Source of the DNA: Candidatus Kuenenia stuttgartensis
GTDB taxonomy: Bacteria; Pseudomonadota; Alphaproteobacteria; SMXS01
Reading direction: 5' to 3'
Assembly: GCA_943329845.2 (NCBI GenBank)
Contig: CALQFM020000020.1
Location: 1-58,137 of the forward strand
DNA length: 58,137 bases
Below, in pieces: positions 38,327 through 47,176 of the stretch. The notes beneath the pieces were generated by a model. It searched no databases. It saw only the letters and a list, made by a program, of their open reading frames with translations, and was not told the origin of the DNA. Made by a program: the position numbers and the translations under genes. Numbering within the stretch: the first letter of the stretch is position 1; every line of letters begins with the position of its first letter.

Positions 38327-38899
38327 CTACCGTTTCGAGCCGGCCGCCAGCCTACGCGCCTTCACCTCGCGGCCGATCTCGCCCATCTCTGCGGTGCGTC
38401 CCGATAACGGCGTGACGGCTACCTTACGTGTAGGAAGCGGCCAGGTCGGCGGCAAAATCGGATTGGTCAGTTCGAGTTCGAGTACGTCGTAATAGCCGTA
38501 ACGCAAGCTGCCCCGCTTGCGCACGCGTGATCGTTGGATGTTTTTCCAGGGAATGATGCTCCGGCACTGGGACGGGTGCAGTTGCAGGCCATTGTCAAGA
38601 ATGCGCACGTCGAAATCAGGACCTAGCAAGCGCCACAGGCAGAGAACGGAAAACCGCAGGAGAACAAGTCCGAACAGCACGAAGAAGCTGCCGAGTAAGA
38701 ACTCCGTCCCCGGGCCATATTGCTCCACGAACTCCCAATCAAAATAGAAGGCCGGCACCGAAAGCATGCAGAAGAGGCCGACGAATCCGGTGATAAACAC
38801 TCGCAGCGCCAGTACGAACTTGTTGATGAGACTGAATTCCAGCGTACGCGCGCCCGGCGGCGCGATCCCGGCTTCCGATGCTCGCGTGGGGTCCGCCAC
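38327..38899 (-). CDS. hypothetical membrane protein with a PH-like C-terminal domain
   Basis: A 190-residue protein with two hydrophobic segments (LALRVFITGFVGLFCMLSV and FLLGSFFVLFGLVLLRF). They are followed by a cytoplasmic-type beta-rich region (VRILDNGLQLHPSQCRSIIPWKNIQ) that looks like a bacterial PH-type fold. It starts 12 bases beyond the end of the thiolase gene in the same direction and probably lies downstream of nothing else. Family not recognised. Confidence 0.65.
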   Translation of the reverse strand: MADPTRASEAGIAPPGARTLEFSLINKFVLALRVFITGFVGLFCMLSVPAFYFDWEFVEQYGPGTEFLLGSFFVLFGLVLLRFSVLCLWRLLGPDFDVRILDNGLQLHPSQCRSIIPWKNIQRSRVRKRGSLRYGYYDVLELELTNPILPPTWPLPTRKVAVTPLSGRTAEMGEIGREVKARRLAAGSKR

Positions 38900-38911
38900 C
38901 GCCGCTCCGCG

Positions 38912-40123
38912 TCAAACCCGCTCAAAAATCGCCGCCAACCCTTGGCCGCCGCCGATGCACATGGTTTCGAGGCCGTAGCGGGCGCCGCGGCGTTCCATTT
39001 CCATCAGCATGGTGGTCAGGATGCGGCCGCCGGTCGCGCCGACCGGGTGACCCATGGAGATGCCCGAGCCGTTGACGTTGATGCGCTGCTCGTGGTCGGT
39101 GTCGGTCAAGCCCAGCGCCTTGGTGCAGGCGAGCACCTGGGCGGCGAAGGCTTCGTTGAGCTCGATCAGGTCCAGGTCCTTCAGCGCCAGGCCGGCGCGC
39201 TCCAGCGCCTTCCGGGTCGCGGGGACCGGGCCGATGCCCATCACCTCGGGGCCGACGCCGGCCAGCGACCACGACTTCAGCCGCGCCATGGGCTTCAGGC
39301 CTTCGCGCTCGGCGATCTCGCTTGTGGTGATGATACAGGCCGAGGCGCCGTCATTCTGGCCGGACGCATTGCCGGCGGTCACGGTCGATGCCGGATCCTG
39401 CTTGATGCGGATGGGGTTGAGGGTCGCCAGCTTTTCCACGGTGGTGCCGGGGCGAACGTGCTCGTCCTTGTCGACGACGACGTCGCCCTTGCGGGTCTTC
39501 AGCGTGACCGGCGCGATCTCCTGGGCGAACCGGCCATCCTCCATCGCCGCCGCGGCGCGCGCGTGCGAGCGGGCGGCCAGCGTGTCCTGTTCGTCGCGGG
39601 TGATCTGGTACTCGCGGCGCAGATTTTCGGCGGTCTCGATCATGCCGCCGGCCACCGGATGGTTCCTGCCGCCGGCGGTCACCCGGCCGCGCGCCAGCGC
39701 GTCCTCGAGCACGATGCCCGTGCCCTGAACGCCCCAGCGCGTCTCGGTGGTGTAGAACGGCGCCCGGCTCATGGACTCGGCGCCGCCCGCGATCACGAGG
39801 TCGCTGCCGCCGCTGCCAACCTGCATCATGCCGTAGATCACCGCCTGCAGGCCCGAGCCGCAGCGGCGGTCGATCTGCAGGCCGCCCGCCGTGATCGGCA
39901 GCCCGGCGTCGAGGGCGACGACGCGGCCCAGCGCCGGCGCGTCCATGGTCGGATAGCAGTTGGCGAACAGCACGTCCTCGACCAGTTCGGGGTTGAGCTT
40001 CGTGCGCGCCAGGATGTCGCGGACGACGGCGGTACCCAGCTCATGGACCGGCGTGGCCTTGAACGCGCCGCCGAAGCCGCCGACGGCGGTACGCCTAGGT
40101 TCGCAAATCACAACGTCGCGCAT
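38912..40123 (-). CDS. acetyl-CoA C-acyltransferase (thiolase)
   Basis: A 403-residue thiolase. Active-site Cys 88 is in IDRRCGSGLQAV, the His in SMGHPVGATGG, and the second Cys in TMCIGGGQGL. ELNEAFAAQV and GNASGQNDGAS are also present. I start at ATG 40123 rather than 40129, because AGGGG then has normal spacing. It could act in acetoacetyl-CoA formation or beta-oxidation. Unlike the thiolase at 13.5 kb it has no hydratase partner next to it. Confidence 0.93.
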   Translation of the reverse strand: MRDVVICEPRRTAVGGFGGAFKATPVHELGTAVVRDILARTKLNPELVEDVLFANCYPTMDAPALGRVVALDAGLPITAGGLQIDRRCGSGLQAVIYGMMQVGSGGSDLVIAGGAESMSRAPFYTTETRWGVQGTGIVLEDALARGRVTAGGRNHPVAGGMIETAENLRREYQITRDEQDTLAARSHARAAAAMEDGRFAQEIAPVTLKTRKGDVVVDKDEHVRPGTTVEKLATLNPIRIKQDPASTVTAGNASGQNDGASACIITTSEIAEREGLKPMARLKSWSLAGVGPEVMGIGPVPATRKALERAGLALKDLDLIELNEAFAAQVLACTKALGLTDTDHEQRINVNGSGISMGHPVGATGGRILTTMLMEMERRGARYGLETMCIGGGQGLAAIFERV

Positions 40124-40185
40124 GGTCATTCCCCTGATCTGAAGGCTGGCGATCCTATAGGACGGCGATCAGCGCCTGCCAACCC

Positions 40186-40422
40186 TCATTCTGGGCGCGG
40201 GCCATAGCCGGGCTGCTTGGCGAGGCTGTCCCATTTGCCGAGGATGTCGGGCTCGAACACCTTGGCCATCCAGTCGTCCGACGGCACCTCCTCGAAGCCG
40301 ACCGACACCGATGTGTCCTTCGATCCCAGGATGCGGACGAAGTCGTCGGCAATCGCCTGCGCCAGCTCGGCCTTCTGCTCCGGGGTCTTGCCGGGCCACA
40401 ATTTGACGATGACGTGAGGCAT
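40186..40422 (-). CDS. 4-oxalocrotonate tautomerase-like protein
   Basis: A 78-residue protein starting M-PHVIVKLWPGKTPEQKAELAQAI. The Pro after the initiator Met is the catalytic base of the tautomerase superfamily. A GGAGGA 8 bases upstream fixes the start. Relatives isomerise enol/keto acids in aromatic degradation, but many short homologues have unknown substrates. It sits 62 bases upstream of the thiolase gene in the same direction, so they may be co-transcribed. Confidence 0.88.
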   Translation of the reverse strand: MPHVIVKLWPGKTPEQKAELAQAIADDFVRILGSKDTSVSVGFEEVPSDDWMAKVFEPDILGKWDSLAKQPGYGPRPE

Positions 40423-40469
40423 GGGTCGTTTCCTCCAATTCGAGATCAAGGCGACAGCTTAGCAGCCGG

Positions 40470-41330
40470 CTACCGGAACGCCCACCTCAGCACTTCGGCG
40501 ATGCCCCGGGTGCCGCCATGGACGATGGGGCGCGTCAGCGTCGACGGCCGCAGGCCGTGCATGCGCCGCGCCCATTCCGGCAGCAGGTCGATGGACGCCT
40601 GGAAGGTCAGCTGCTGGATCGGCAGCGCCGCCCAGTGTTGCGGGGAATGATCGAGCAGGATGCGCGCCACTTCCTTCGTCCGGCGGTCGACCCGCAGCCG
40701 GGGCCGCAGGCCTTCCATGTAGTCAAGGGCCGCCGCCCGGCTCGTCGGCACCTCGGCCGCGCCCAGCCCGTGCGCCACCACCGCGACCTCGGCGAAGTAG
40801 CGGTCCTGGTCGGCGCGCGTCATGTCCGGCTCGGCATAGCGGCACCAGGCGTCGAGGAAGCAGACCGACTCGGTGACGTGGACCCACGCCAGCAGATCGG
40901 GATCGCCGGCGGAGTAGGGCGTGCCGTCCGGCAGCGTCCCGTGGACGTGGCCATGCACCGCGCGCACCCGGGCGATGGCGGCTTCGGCGTCCTCGGGACC
41001 GCCATAGGTGGTCAGGGCGATCAACCGGGCGGTGCGGCGCAGCCGTCCCAGCATGTCGTGGCGGAAGTTGGAGTGGTCCCAGACGCCCGCGAGCACGGCG
41101 GGATGCAGCATCTGCAGCAGCAGCGCGGCGACGCCGCCGACCATCATCGAGGTGACGTCGCCATGCACCCGCCAGGCGACGGCGCGCGGCCCGAACAGCC
41201 CGTCATCACGGCGCTGGACCGGCTTTTCGCCCCGCGACCGGTCGTTGAAGACGGCGCGGACCCGGTCGATGACGATACCCTTTACCAGCTGTCGCATAGG
41301 GCCGAGATGGTGATTGCTGGGGCGATCCAC
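40470..41330 (-). CDS. oxygenase MpaB family (DUF2236) protein
   Basis: A 286-residue protein. Family features are AWRVHGDVTSMMVGGVAALLLQMLHPAVLAGVWDHSNFR and LLAWVHVTESVCFLDAWCRY, with conserved His and Asp residues expected to bind haem or metal. Members are related to the fungal MpaB and rubber oxygenase Lcp proteins, but bacterial functions are mostly unknown. The first start is a GTG at 41330; an ATG at 41297 (MRQLVKG) is an alternative, and neither has a clear ribosome binding site. Confidence 0.85.
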   Translation of the reverse strand: MDRPSNHHLGPMRQLVKGIVIDRVRAVFNDRSRGEKPVQRRDDGLFGPRAVAWRVHGDVTSMMVGGVAALLLQMLHPAVLAGVWDHSNFRHDMLGRLRRTARLIALTTYGGPEDAEAAIARVRAVHGHVHGTLPDGTPYSAGDPDLLAWVHVTESVCFLDAWCRYAEPDMTRADQDRYFAEVAVVAHGLGAAEVPTSRAAALDYMEGLRPRLRVDRRTKEVARILLDHSPQHWAALPIQQLTFQASIDLLPEWARRMHGLRPSTLTRPIVHGGTRGIAEVLRWAFR

Positions 41331-41394
41331 CAGAAAATAGCGGAAGGTGGACCGTCAGATTGGGACGCTGGCCGCGAAAAGTCGATCCCGAAGG

Positions 41395-42012
41395 TCAGTC
41401 CTTCAGCCTGATCTTTTCCTCGATCTTCACGGCCGCCTTCTCTTCCTTTTTCCGACGGTTGAACACGCCCCTCATGTAGCGCACGTCGCTGGCGGAAAGG
41501 TGGTTCTCGGCGGCGACGAACTGTTCCTGCTCCTCCTCGCGGATATGGTGCAGGTATTTCTCCTTGAACGCGCCGAAACGCTTCATCCATTCGCGCGACG
41601 CCAGGTCGCGGGCGGCAAGGTCGGCGACCATCTCGTCGATCTGCTTGTGCTCGTGCACCGCATGGCGCGCGTCCTCGGTCGTCTCCGGATTGCGCAGCAC
41701 CGTGGACCACAGCGCCTGTTCCTCGGCGGCCGCGTGGCTCTTCACCTCCCTGACCAGCTCGCGGAACAGCCTGTCGCGCTCGGGCGACTGCGGATCGGTG
41801 TCCTGCACCATGGCGAACAGGGCGCGGTGGCGGTCGTGGTCCTCGACCAGCCGGCCGAAGATGTCCGGGTTGCCCCTGAACGTCGTCGCGGGCGTACTGC
41901 CGATCCGCGTCGACCGGTTCGGCGCCACGGCCTTGGCCTTGGCGATCGCCGTTTGCTTGGCGCGGGCTTCATTGGGCGGCGTGCCCGGTTTCGCTGCGGT
42001 TCTGGCGGTCAT
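41395..42012 (-). CDS. hemerythrin HHE-domain protein
   Basis: A 205-residue protein with a basic, low-complexity N-terminus of about 45 residues, followed by a four-helix hemerythrin domain. The iron ligands are spread over VEDHDRHRALF, VKSHAAAEEQALW, VHEHKQIDEMV and YLHHIREEEQEQF. The C-terminus is Lys/Glu-rich. Such proteins bind O2, iron or NO-related ligands; the role here is unknown. The gene is single, with 64 bases to the MpaB-like gene downstream. Confidence 0.9.
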   Translation of the reverse strand: MTARTAAKPGTPPNEARAKQTAIAKAKAVAPNRSTRIGSTPATTFRGNPDIFGRLVEDHDRHRALFAMVQDTDPQSPERDRLFRELVREVKSHAAAEEQALWSTVLRNPETTEDARHAVHEHKQIDEMVADLAARDLASREWMKRFGAFKEKYLHHIREEEQEQFVAAENHLSASDVRYMRGVFNRRKKEEKAAVKIEEKIRLKD

Positions 42013-42132
42013 TCTCAGCTCCGGCGATGGGGTTGGTCCCGGTGACCGGAGCGCAAGGGTATCGCGGCGTCGGGAGCGCTCCGTCGTCAGGTGAACTGAA
42101 TCGCGGCGTCGGAAGTTCCGAGCGGCTGCGGC

Positions 42133-43047
42133 CTAGGCCGGCATCACGAGCGGTTGCTTGGGCTCCAGTTCGACCACGTCGACGGTGGCCTTCAGCGTGT
42201 GCGCGCCGGAGACGCGGATGACACCCTTCACCGGCGCCACGTCGACATAGTCGCGGCCCCAGGCCAGCGGGATGTGGTCGTTGCCGGCATAGCGGGCGTT
42301 GGTCGGATCGATCTCGATCCAGCCGTGCTCATCGCCGCACCAGACGGCGACCCAGGCATGCATGGCGTCGGCGCCCTGCAGCCGCTTCTTGCCGGGCGGC
42401 GGGCGGGTGCGCAGATAGCCGCTGATATAGGCGGCGGCGAGGCCCAGCCCCCGCAGGCCGGCGATCATCACATGGGCGAAGTCCTGGCAGACGCCCTTGC
42501 GCAGGTCGAACGCCTCGCGCGGGTCCGACGCCACGTCGGTCACGCCGGGCGCGTAGTCGAAGCCGGTATAGATGCGGTTGGACAGCTCGGTCAGCGCCTC
42601 GAGGATCGGCCGGTCGGCCTTGAAGCTGCGCGCGGCATAGGCGGTGATCTGCGGATCCAGCGACACGCGGCGGCTGGGGAACAGGAAATGGGCGGGCGAG
42701 TCCGGACCCGGATCCAGGTTCTCGGCGCAGGCGGCGCGGACCTCTTCCCAGGCCGGCGTGTCCTTGGGATCTGGCGGCGGCGGCGCATCGCGCTCGACGA
42801 CGGCGTGGGTGTCGATGATCAGCGCGCCGTGCGGCTCGAGGAACGACAGCCACAGGTTCTCGTTGCCGAAGAAATCGAGGAACGCCCGCTGCGTCGTCGG
42901 CGTCGGGTCCACGTCGATGCTCTGGCTGATCACGCTGAGGCCGGGCCGGTCGACCAGCGACAGCCGCACGAGCTGCGACGACAGCGCCACGTTGTTGGCA
43001 TACTCGTAGTGTGTCTTCTGGCTGATGTCGTAGCGCATGGCGACCAT
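42133..43047 (-). CDS. transglutaminase family protein (ATP-grasp/alpha-E cluster)
   Basis: A 304-residue protein with the bacterial transglutaminase N-terminal beta domain (MRYDISQKTHYEYANNV...) and the catalytic core. The nucleophile Cys is in LRKGVCQDFAHVMIAGLRGLG. The His is in MHAWVAVW and the Asp in WIEIDPTN. It begins 3 bases after the ATP-grasp/alpha-E gene and is the third gene of a conserved cluster. From comparative work known to me, such clusters are proposed to make or break peptide-like amide bonds; no product has been established. ATG 43047 has GGGG 8 bases upstream; ATG 43038 is an alternative. Confidence 0.92.
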   Translation of the reverse strand: MVAMRYDISQKTHYEYANNVALSSQLVRLSLVDRPGLSVISQSIDVDPTPTTQRAFLDFFGNENLWLSFLEPHGALIIDTHAVVERDAPPPPDPKDTPAWEEVRAACAENLDPGPDSPAHFLFPSRRVSLDPQITAYAARSFKADRPILEALTELSNRIYTGFDYAPGVTDVASDPREAFDLRKGVCQDFAHVMIAGLRGLGLAAAYISGYLRTRPPPGKKRLQGADAMHAWVAVWCGDEHGWIEIDPTNARYAGNDHIPLAWGRDYVDVAPVKGVIRVSGAHTLKATVDVVELEPKQPLVMPA

Positions 43048-43050
43048 GAT

Positions 43051-45534
43051 TCAGCCCCGTACCGACACGTTGCCCTGCACGAAGAACCGGGCGGTCAGCA
43101 GGTCGGACAGCTTCAGTACCTGCATGCGCACCCAGCCCACGGTGGCCGCGTCCACGTCGGCGGCGGCGGTCGTTGCCAGCTCGGCGACCAGCAGCGCCGC
43201 GATCTTCTCCTCCTGGGTCGGCAGGCCGTCCGACTGCTGGATCGGCATGGCCGCCAAGGTCCGGGCGATGACGCCGATCTGGAAGGCGACCGAGCGCGGG
43301 TTATTGGCGTCGAGCACGACCATGTCGAGCACGGCGGGGCGCCCCGCCGAGGTGGCGTAGCGCACCCGGTAGGAAATCTGGCTGTCGGCGAACTCCAGCA
43401 GCACGTCGAGGCCGCCGCGGACGATCTCGCCGCGGATGAAGCGCTCGACGACCGAGCAGGTGGCGGCCGCGCGTTCCATGCGGCGGCCCATCTCGAGGAA
43501 GCGCCAGCCCAGCAGCCGGTTCATGTTCTCCTGGCTGAGGCCGGAGAAGCCGGCGACCAGGTCGAGCGCCTCGTCGGCGGCGTCGATCACGTCGCCGTCT
43601 GTGGCGGTCGGCGGCAGGCGGCGCTCCAGGTGGGCGCTCAGCTTGGTCAGCTCGCGCCAGGCCTGCGGCGACAGGCGCTCGCGAATGCCCGAGGCGGCGT
43701 TGCGCGCCGAGCGCACCAGCGAGGCGGCGGTGCCGAACTGCCTGGCCTCGTAGAGCGCCGCGACAAGGTCGGCGCTGGTCAGGCTCTGGCGTTCCTCCAG
43801 CTTGAGCGCGCCGAGGCCGACGAGGGCGCCGCGCAGCCGCGCGATCAGCCGGTTGTCCAGGTCGTCCCGGTCCAGCAGGCGCTGGGCGACGGCGCGGATC
43901 AGCCGCAGGCAGGCCTCGGCCCGCTCCATGTAGCGGCCCAGCCAGAACAGATTATCGGCGGCTCGGCTCGGCAGGGTGCCGGTGCGGCGGGTGATCTGCA
44001 CCTCGTCCGGCTCGGTCAGCAGCGTGGTCTGCGGCGTGTCGTCCTCGGCCGGGATCCACACGTCGACGGCGCGGCCGCCCTGCTGCATGGTGACGGCGCG
44101 GGCGTCGAGTCGCTCGGAGACGCGCGAGAACGCGCCCGGCATCACCGACCAGCCGCTGGGCGTGCGCACCGCATAGGCGCGGACCACGCAGGGTCGCGGC
44201 TCCAGCGCCTTGCCGGTCCATACCGGCGTGGTCGACAGCCGCACCACTTCCTGGCCGACGAAGTCGACGCTGCGGCGCTTGAGCGCGTCGAGCACCGCCT
44301 TGCGGTCGCCGCGCGCCAGCTCGCCGGCGATCACCGGGCCGCTGTTGAGGATGTCCAGGCTGGAGCGGTTGAACGCCGGCGCGATGGCCAGGTCCTGGAA
44401 ATTCTCCAGCACATGGGCGCGCTCGCGCTCCTGGCCGCACCACCAGGTGGCGATGTTCGGCAGCATCAGTTCCTCGCCCAGCACGTGCTGGCACAGCGCC
44501 GGGAGGAAGCCCATCAGCGCGCGGGATTCCAGCATGCCGGCGCCGATCGAGTTGACCACCGTCGCATAGCCCTCGCGTACCGCCTCGACCAGCCCGGGCA
44601 CGCCGAGCTGGGAGCCCGGGTTCAGCTCCAGCGGGTCGATGAAGTCGCTGTCGACGCGGCGCCAGATCACGTCGGCGGGCTGGGCGCCCTCGACCGTGCG
44701 CACGGCGAGCCGGCTGTCGCGCACCACCAGGTCGGCGCCCTCGACCAGCAGGAAGCCTAGGTAGCGCGACAGGTAGGCGTGCTCGAAATAGGTTTCGTTC
44801 AGCGGGCCTGGCGTCAGCAGGCAGACCCGGGCGTTCTCGCGCTCGTGCAGCTCGTTGAGGGTGTCGCGCAGGGTCTGGAAGAAACCCGCGACGCGGCGCA
44901 CGTTCATGGCGCGGTAGATGTCGGGCAGCGAGCGCGACAGGGCGATGCGGTTCTCCAGCGCATAGCCCATGCCCGATGGCGCTTGGGTGCGGTCGGACAG
45001 CACCCACCAGTTGCCGTCGGGGCCGCGGCCCAGGTCGACGGCGTAGACCCGCAGATGGTAGCCGCCCTTGGGGTCGATGCCGACCATGGGCCGCAGGAAA
45101 TCCTCGCTGCCCGCGACCACGGCGGCGGGCAGGTGACCGTCGCGCACCAGGTTCGCCGGGCCGTAGACGTCGGCGACCAGCGCCTCCATCAGCTCGGCAC
45201 GCTGGGCGATGCCGGCCTCCAGCGCCTTCCATTCGACCGGGTCGATGACCAGCGGCACGTGGTTGAGCGGCCAGATGCGCTCGCCCTCGCCCGATCCGTA
45301 GACCCGGTGGAACACGCCCGCGTCGCGCAGGTGCCGGTCCGCGGTGGAAAAGCGGCGCTCCAGCTCGGCGGTGCCCAGGGAGGCGAAGGAATCCACCAGC
45401 TCGCGCCAGTGCGGCCGGATCTTGCCGTCCGAATCCATCAGCTCGTCATAGGCGTCGGCCAGCGGGACGTAGCCGTCCAGCAGCTTGGCCCGCTTGCGGG
45501 CTTCTCCGGTAAGGGTCTGTTCTAAGGCGCTCAT
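43051..45534 (-). CDS. circularly permuted ATP-grasp protein fused to alpha-E domain
   Basis: An 827-residue two-domain protein. The N-terminal part (about 60-470) is a circularly permuted ATP-grasp type 2 ligase: GIDPKGGYHLRVYAVDLGRGPDGNWWVLSDRTQAPSG, VRTVEGAQPADVIWRRVDSDFIDPLEL, VVNSIGAGMLESRALMGFLP and KPxxR-like segments. The C-terminal part (about 515-820) is the all-helical alpha-E domain (ADNLFWLGRYMERAEACLRLI). ATP-grasp members form amide bonds through acyl-phosphates. In many genomes these are two adjacent genes; here they are one. It is flanked by two transglutaminases on the same strand, spaced by 10 and 3 bases. Confidence 0.93.
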   Translation of the reverse strand: MSALEQTLTGEARKRAKLLDGYVPLADAYDELMDSDGKIRPHWRELVDSFASLGTAELERRFSTADRHLRDAGVFHRVYGSGEGERIWPLNHVPLVIDPVEWKALEAGIAQRAELMEALVADVYGPANLVRDGHLPAAVVAGSEDFLRPMVGIDPKGGYHLRVYAVDLGRGPDGNWWVLSDRTQAPSGMGYALENRIALSRSLPDIYRAMNVRRVAGFFQTLRDTLNELHERENARVCLLTPGPLNETYFEHAYLSRYLGFLLVEGADLVVRDSRLAVRTVEGAQPADVIWRRVDSDFIDPLELNPGSQLGVPGLVEAVREGYATVVNSIGAGMLESRALMGFLPALCQHVLGEELMLPNIATWWCGQERERAHVLENFQDLAIAPAFNRSSLDILNSGPVIAGELARGDRKAVLDALKRRSVDFVGQEVVRLSTTPVWTGKALEPRPCVVRAYAVRTPSGWSVMPGAFSRVSERLDARAVTMQQGGRAVDVWIPAEDDTPQTTLLTEPDEVQITRRTGTLPSRAADNLFWLGRYMERAEACLRLIRAVAQRLLDRDDLDNRLIARLRGALVGLGALKLEERQSLTSADLVAALYEARQFGTAASLVRSARNAASGIRERLSPQAWRELTKLSAHLERRLPPTATDGDVIDAADEALDLVAGFSGLSQENMNRLLGWRFLEMGRRMERAAATCSVVERFIRGEIVRGGLDVLLEFADSQISYRVRYATSAGRPAVLDMVVLDANNPRSVAFQIGVIARTLAAMPIQQSDGLPTQEEKIAALLVAELATTAAADVDAATVGWVRMQVLKLSDLLTARFFVQGNVSVRG

Positions 45535-45544
45535 CCCCTCTTCA

Positions 45545-47140
45545 CTATTCCGGCGGGCGGCGCAGGTCCAGCGTCATCGGAAATTCTTCGGTGCGGTTCT
45601 CCGCCGCCGGGAAGAACCAGCCCGGCGTGTGGCCATGCGGCTGGAAGCGGGCTAGGCGCCGCGCCTCGGCCTCATAGGCGTTGACCGGGAAGGTCTCGTA
45701 GTTGCGGCCGGCCGGATGCGCGGCGTGGTAGAGGCAGCCTCCCAGCGACCGTCCGTTCCACAGATCGTAGAGGTCGAAGGTCAACGGCACGTGCACCGGA
45801 ATGGTCGGCTGCAGGCCCGACGCCGGCTGCCAGGCCTTGAAGCGCACGCCGGCCACATACTCGCCGTGCCTGCCGGTCGAGGTCATCGGCATGCGGCGGC
45901 CGTTGCAGGCGAGGACGTGGCGCTTGGGATTGAAGCCCTCGGCGCGCATCTCCAGCCGCTCCACCGACGCGTCCACATAGCGGACGGTGCCGCCGATCGC
46001 GCCTTCCTCGCCCATCACGTGCCATGGCTCCAGCGCCTGGCGCAGCTCCATGTGGACCCCGCCATAGTCGACCGCGCCGAAATACGGGAAGCGGAACTCG
46101 CGCTGTGCCTCGTACCAGCTGCTGTCCATCGGGTAGCCGGCCTGGTTCAGGTCGTCGAGCACGTCGAGGAAGTCGGTCCACAGGAAGTGGGGCAGCAGGT
46201 ACTTGTCGTGCAGCTGGGTACCCCAGCGCACCAGGTTGCCGGTCTGCGGCTGGTGCCAGAACCACGACACCAGCGCCCGCAGCAGTAGTTGCTGCGCCAG
46301 GCTCATGCGCGCGTCGGGCGGCATCTCGAACGAGCGGAACTCGATCAGCCCCAGCCTGCCAGTCGATGAATCCGGAGAATATAATTTGTCGATGCAGATC
46401 TCCGACCGGTGGGTGTTGCCCGACACGTCGATCAGCAGGTTGCGGTACAGCCGGTCCACCAGCCACGGCGGAATGCTGTCGGCGTCATTGGGACCCGGCG
46501 TCATCGCCAGGGCGATCTCCATCTCGTAGAGGCTGTCGTGGCGCGCTTCGTCGATGCGGGGCGCCTGGCTGGTCGGACCGATGAACAGGCCCGAGAACAG
46601 GTAGGACATGGCCGGGTGGCGCTGCCAGTACAGGATCAGGCTCTTCAGCAGGTCCGGACGGCGCAGGAACGGGCTGTCGTTGGGGGTCGCACCGCCGATC
46701 ACCACATGGTTGCCGCCGCCCGTGCCGGTATGCCGGCCATCGATCATGAACTTGTCGGTGCCCAGGCGGCTCTGGCGGGCTTCCTCGTAGACGATGTTGG
46801 TGGTGTCGACGCAGTCCTGCCACGACGCGCCCGGATGGATGTTGACCTCGATCACGCCGGGGTCGGGCGCCACCTTGATGACGTTGAGGCGGGGATCGTT
46901 GGGCGGCAGGTAACCCTCGATATGGACGGCGATCTGCTGCTCCTCGGCCGATGCCTCGACTGCCGTGAGCAGCTCCAGATAATCCTCGAGCTGCTCGACG
47001 GGCGGCATGAACACGCACAGCACGCCGTCGCGCACCTCCATGGTCATGGCGGTGCGCACGGACGGGCCGCCGGCATGCTGCTCGGTCTGTTGCTCGCGCT
47101 CGCGTTCACGCACGCCGGCGCGCTGGTAGGACTGCAGCAT
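45545..47140 (-). CDS. DUF2126 half of an interrupted transglutaminase-DUF2126 protein
   Basis: A 531-residue frame from ATG 47140, in the same frame as the upstream half and separated from it only by TAG 47174-47176 and 11 sense codons. It holds the whole DUF2126 domain: [60 protein letters not shown], and [20 protein letters not shown]. In relatives this is the C-terminal half of a protein of about 1100 residues. GGAGG is present 3 bases before ATG 47140, a short spacing, so re-initiation is possible but may be weak. It precedes the ATP-grasp gene by 10 bases. Confidence 0.8.
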   Translation of the reverse strand: MLQSYQRAGVREREREQQTEQHAGGPSVRTAMTMEVRDGVLCVFMPPVEQLEDYLELLTAVEASAEEQQIAVHIEGYLPPNDPRLNVIKVAPDPGVIEVNIHPGASWQDCVDTTNIVYEEARQSRLGTDKFMIDGRHTGTGGGNHVVIGGATPNDSPFLRRPDLLKSLILYWQRHPAMSYLFSGLFIGPTSQAPRIDEARHDSLYEMEIALAMTPGPNDADSIPPWLVDRLYRNLLIDVSGNTHRSEICIDKLYSPDSSTGRLGLIEFRSFEMPPDARMSLAQQLLLRALVSWFWHQPQTGNLVRWGTQLHDKYLLPHFLWTDFLDVLDDLNQAGYPMDSSWYEAQREFRFPYFGAVDYGGVHMELRQALEPWHVMGEEGAIGGTVRYVDASVERLEMRAEGFNPKRHVLACNGRRMPMTSTGRHGEYVAGVRFKAWQPASGLQPTIPVHVPLTFDLYDLWNGRSLGGCLYHAAHPAGRNYETFPVNAYEAEARRLARFQPHGHTPGWFFPAAENRTEEFPMTLDLRRPPE

Positions 47141-47173
47141 GACCTCCGGATCGGGCAGCGGCGGCCGCTCGAT

Positions 47174-47176
47174 CTA
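47174..47176 (-). other. in-frame amber stop splitting a conserved gene
   Basis: TAG between YIYPADP and [11 protein letters not shown] in one continuous frame from 48844 to 45545. The surrounding sequence is otherwise intact on both sides, with no frameshift. Confidence 0.9.

Noticed and set aside
42055-42125. Direct repeat ATCGCGGCGTCGG, two copies
   Set aside because: The copies are short, occur only twice, and have no conserved spacing or link to a known element; probably chance in GC-rich DNA.
42154-44760. 868-codon plus-strand ORF
   Set aside because: It is antisense to the transglutaminase and ATP-grasp genes and shows no motif of its own.
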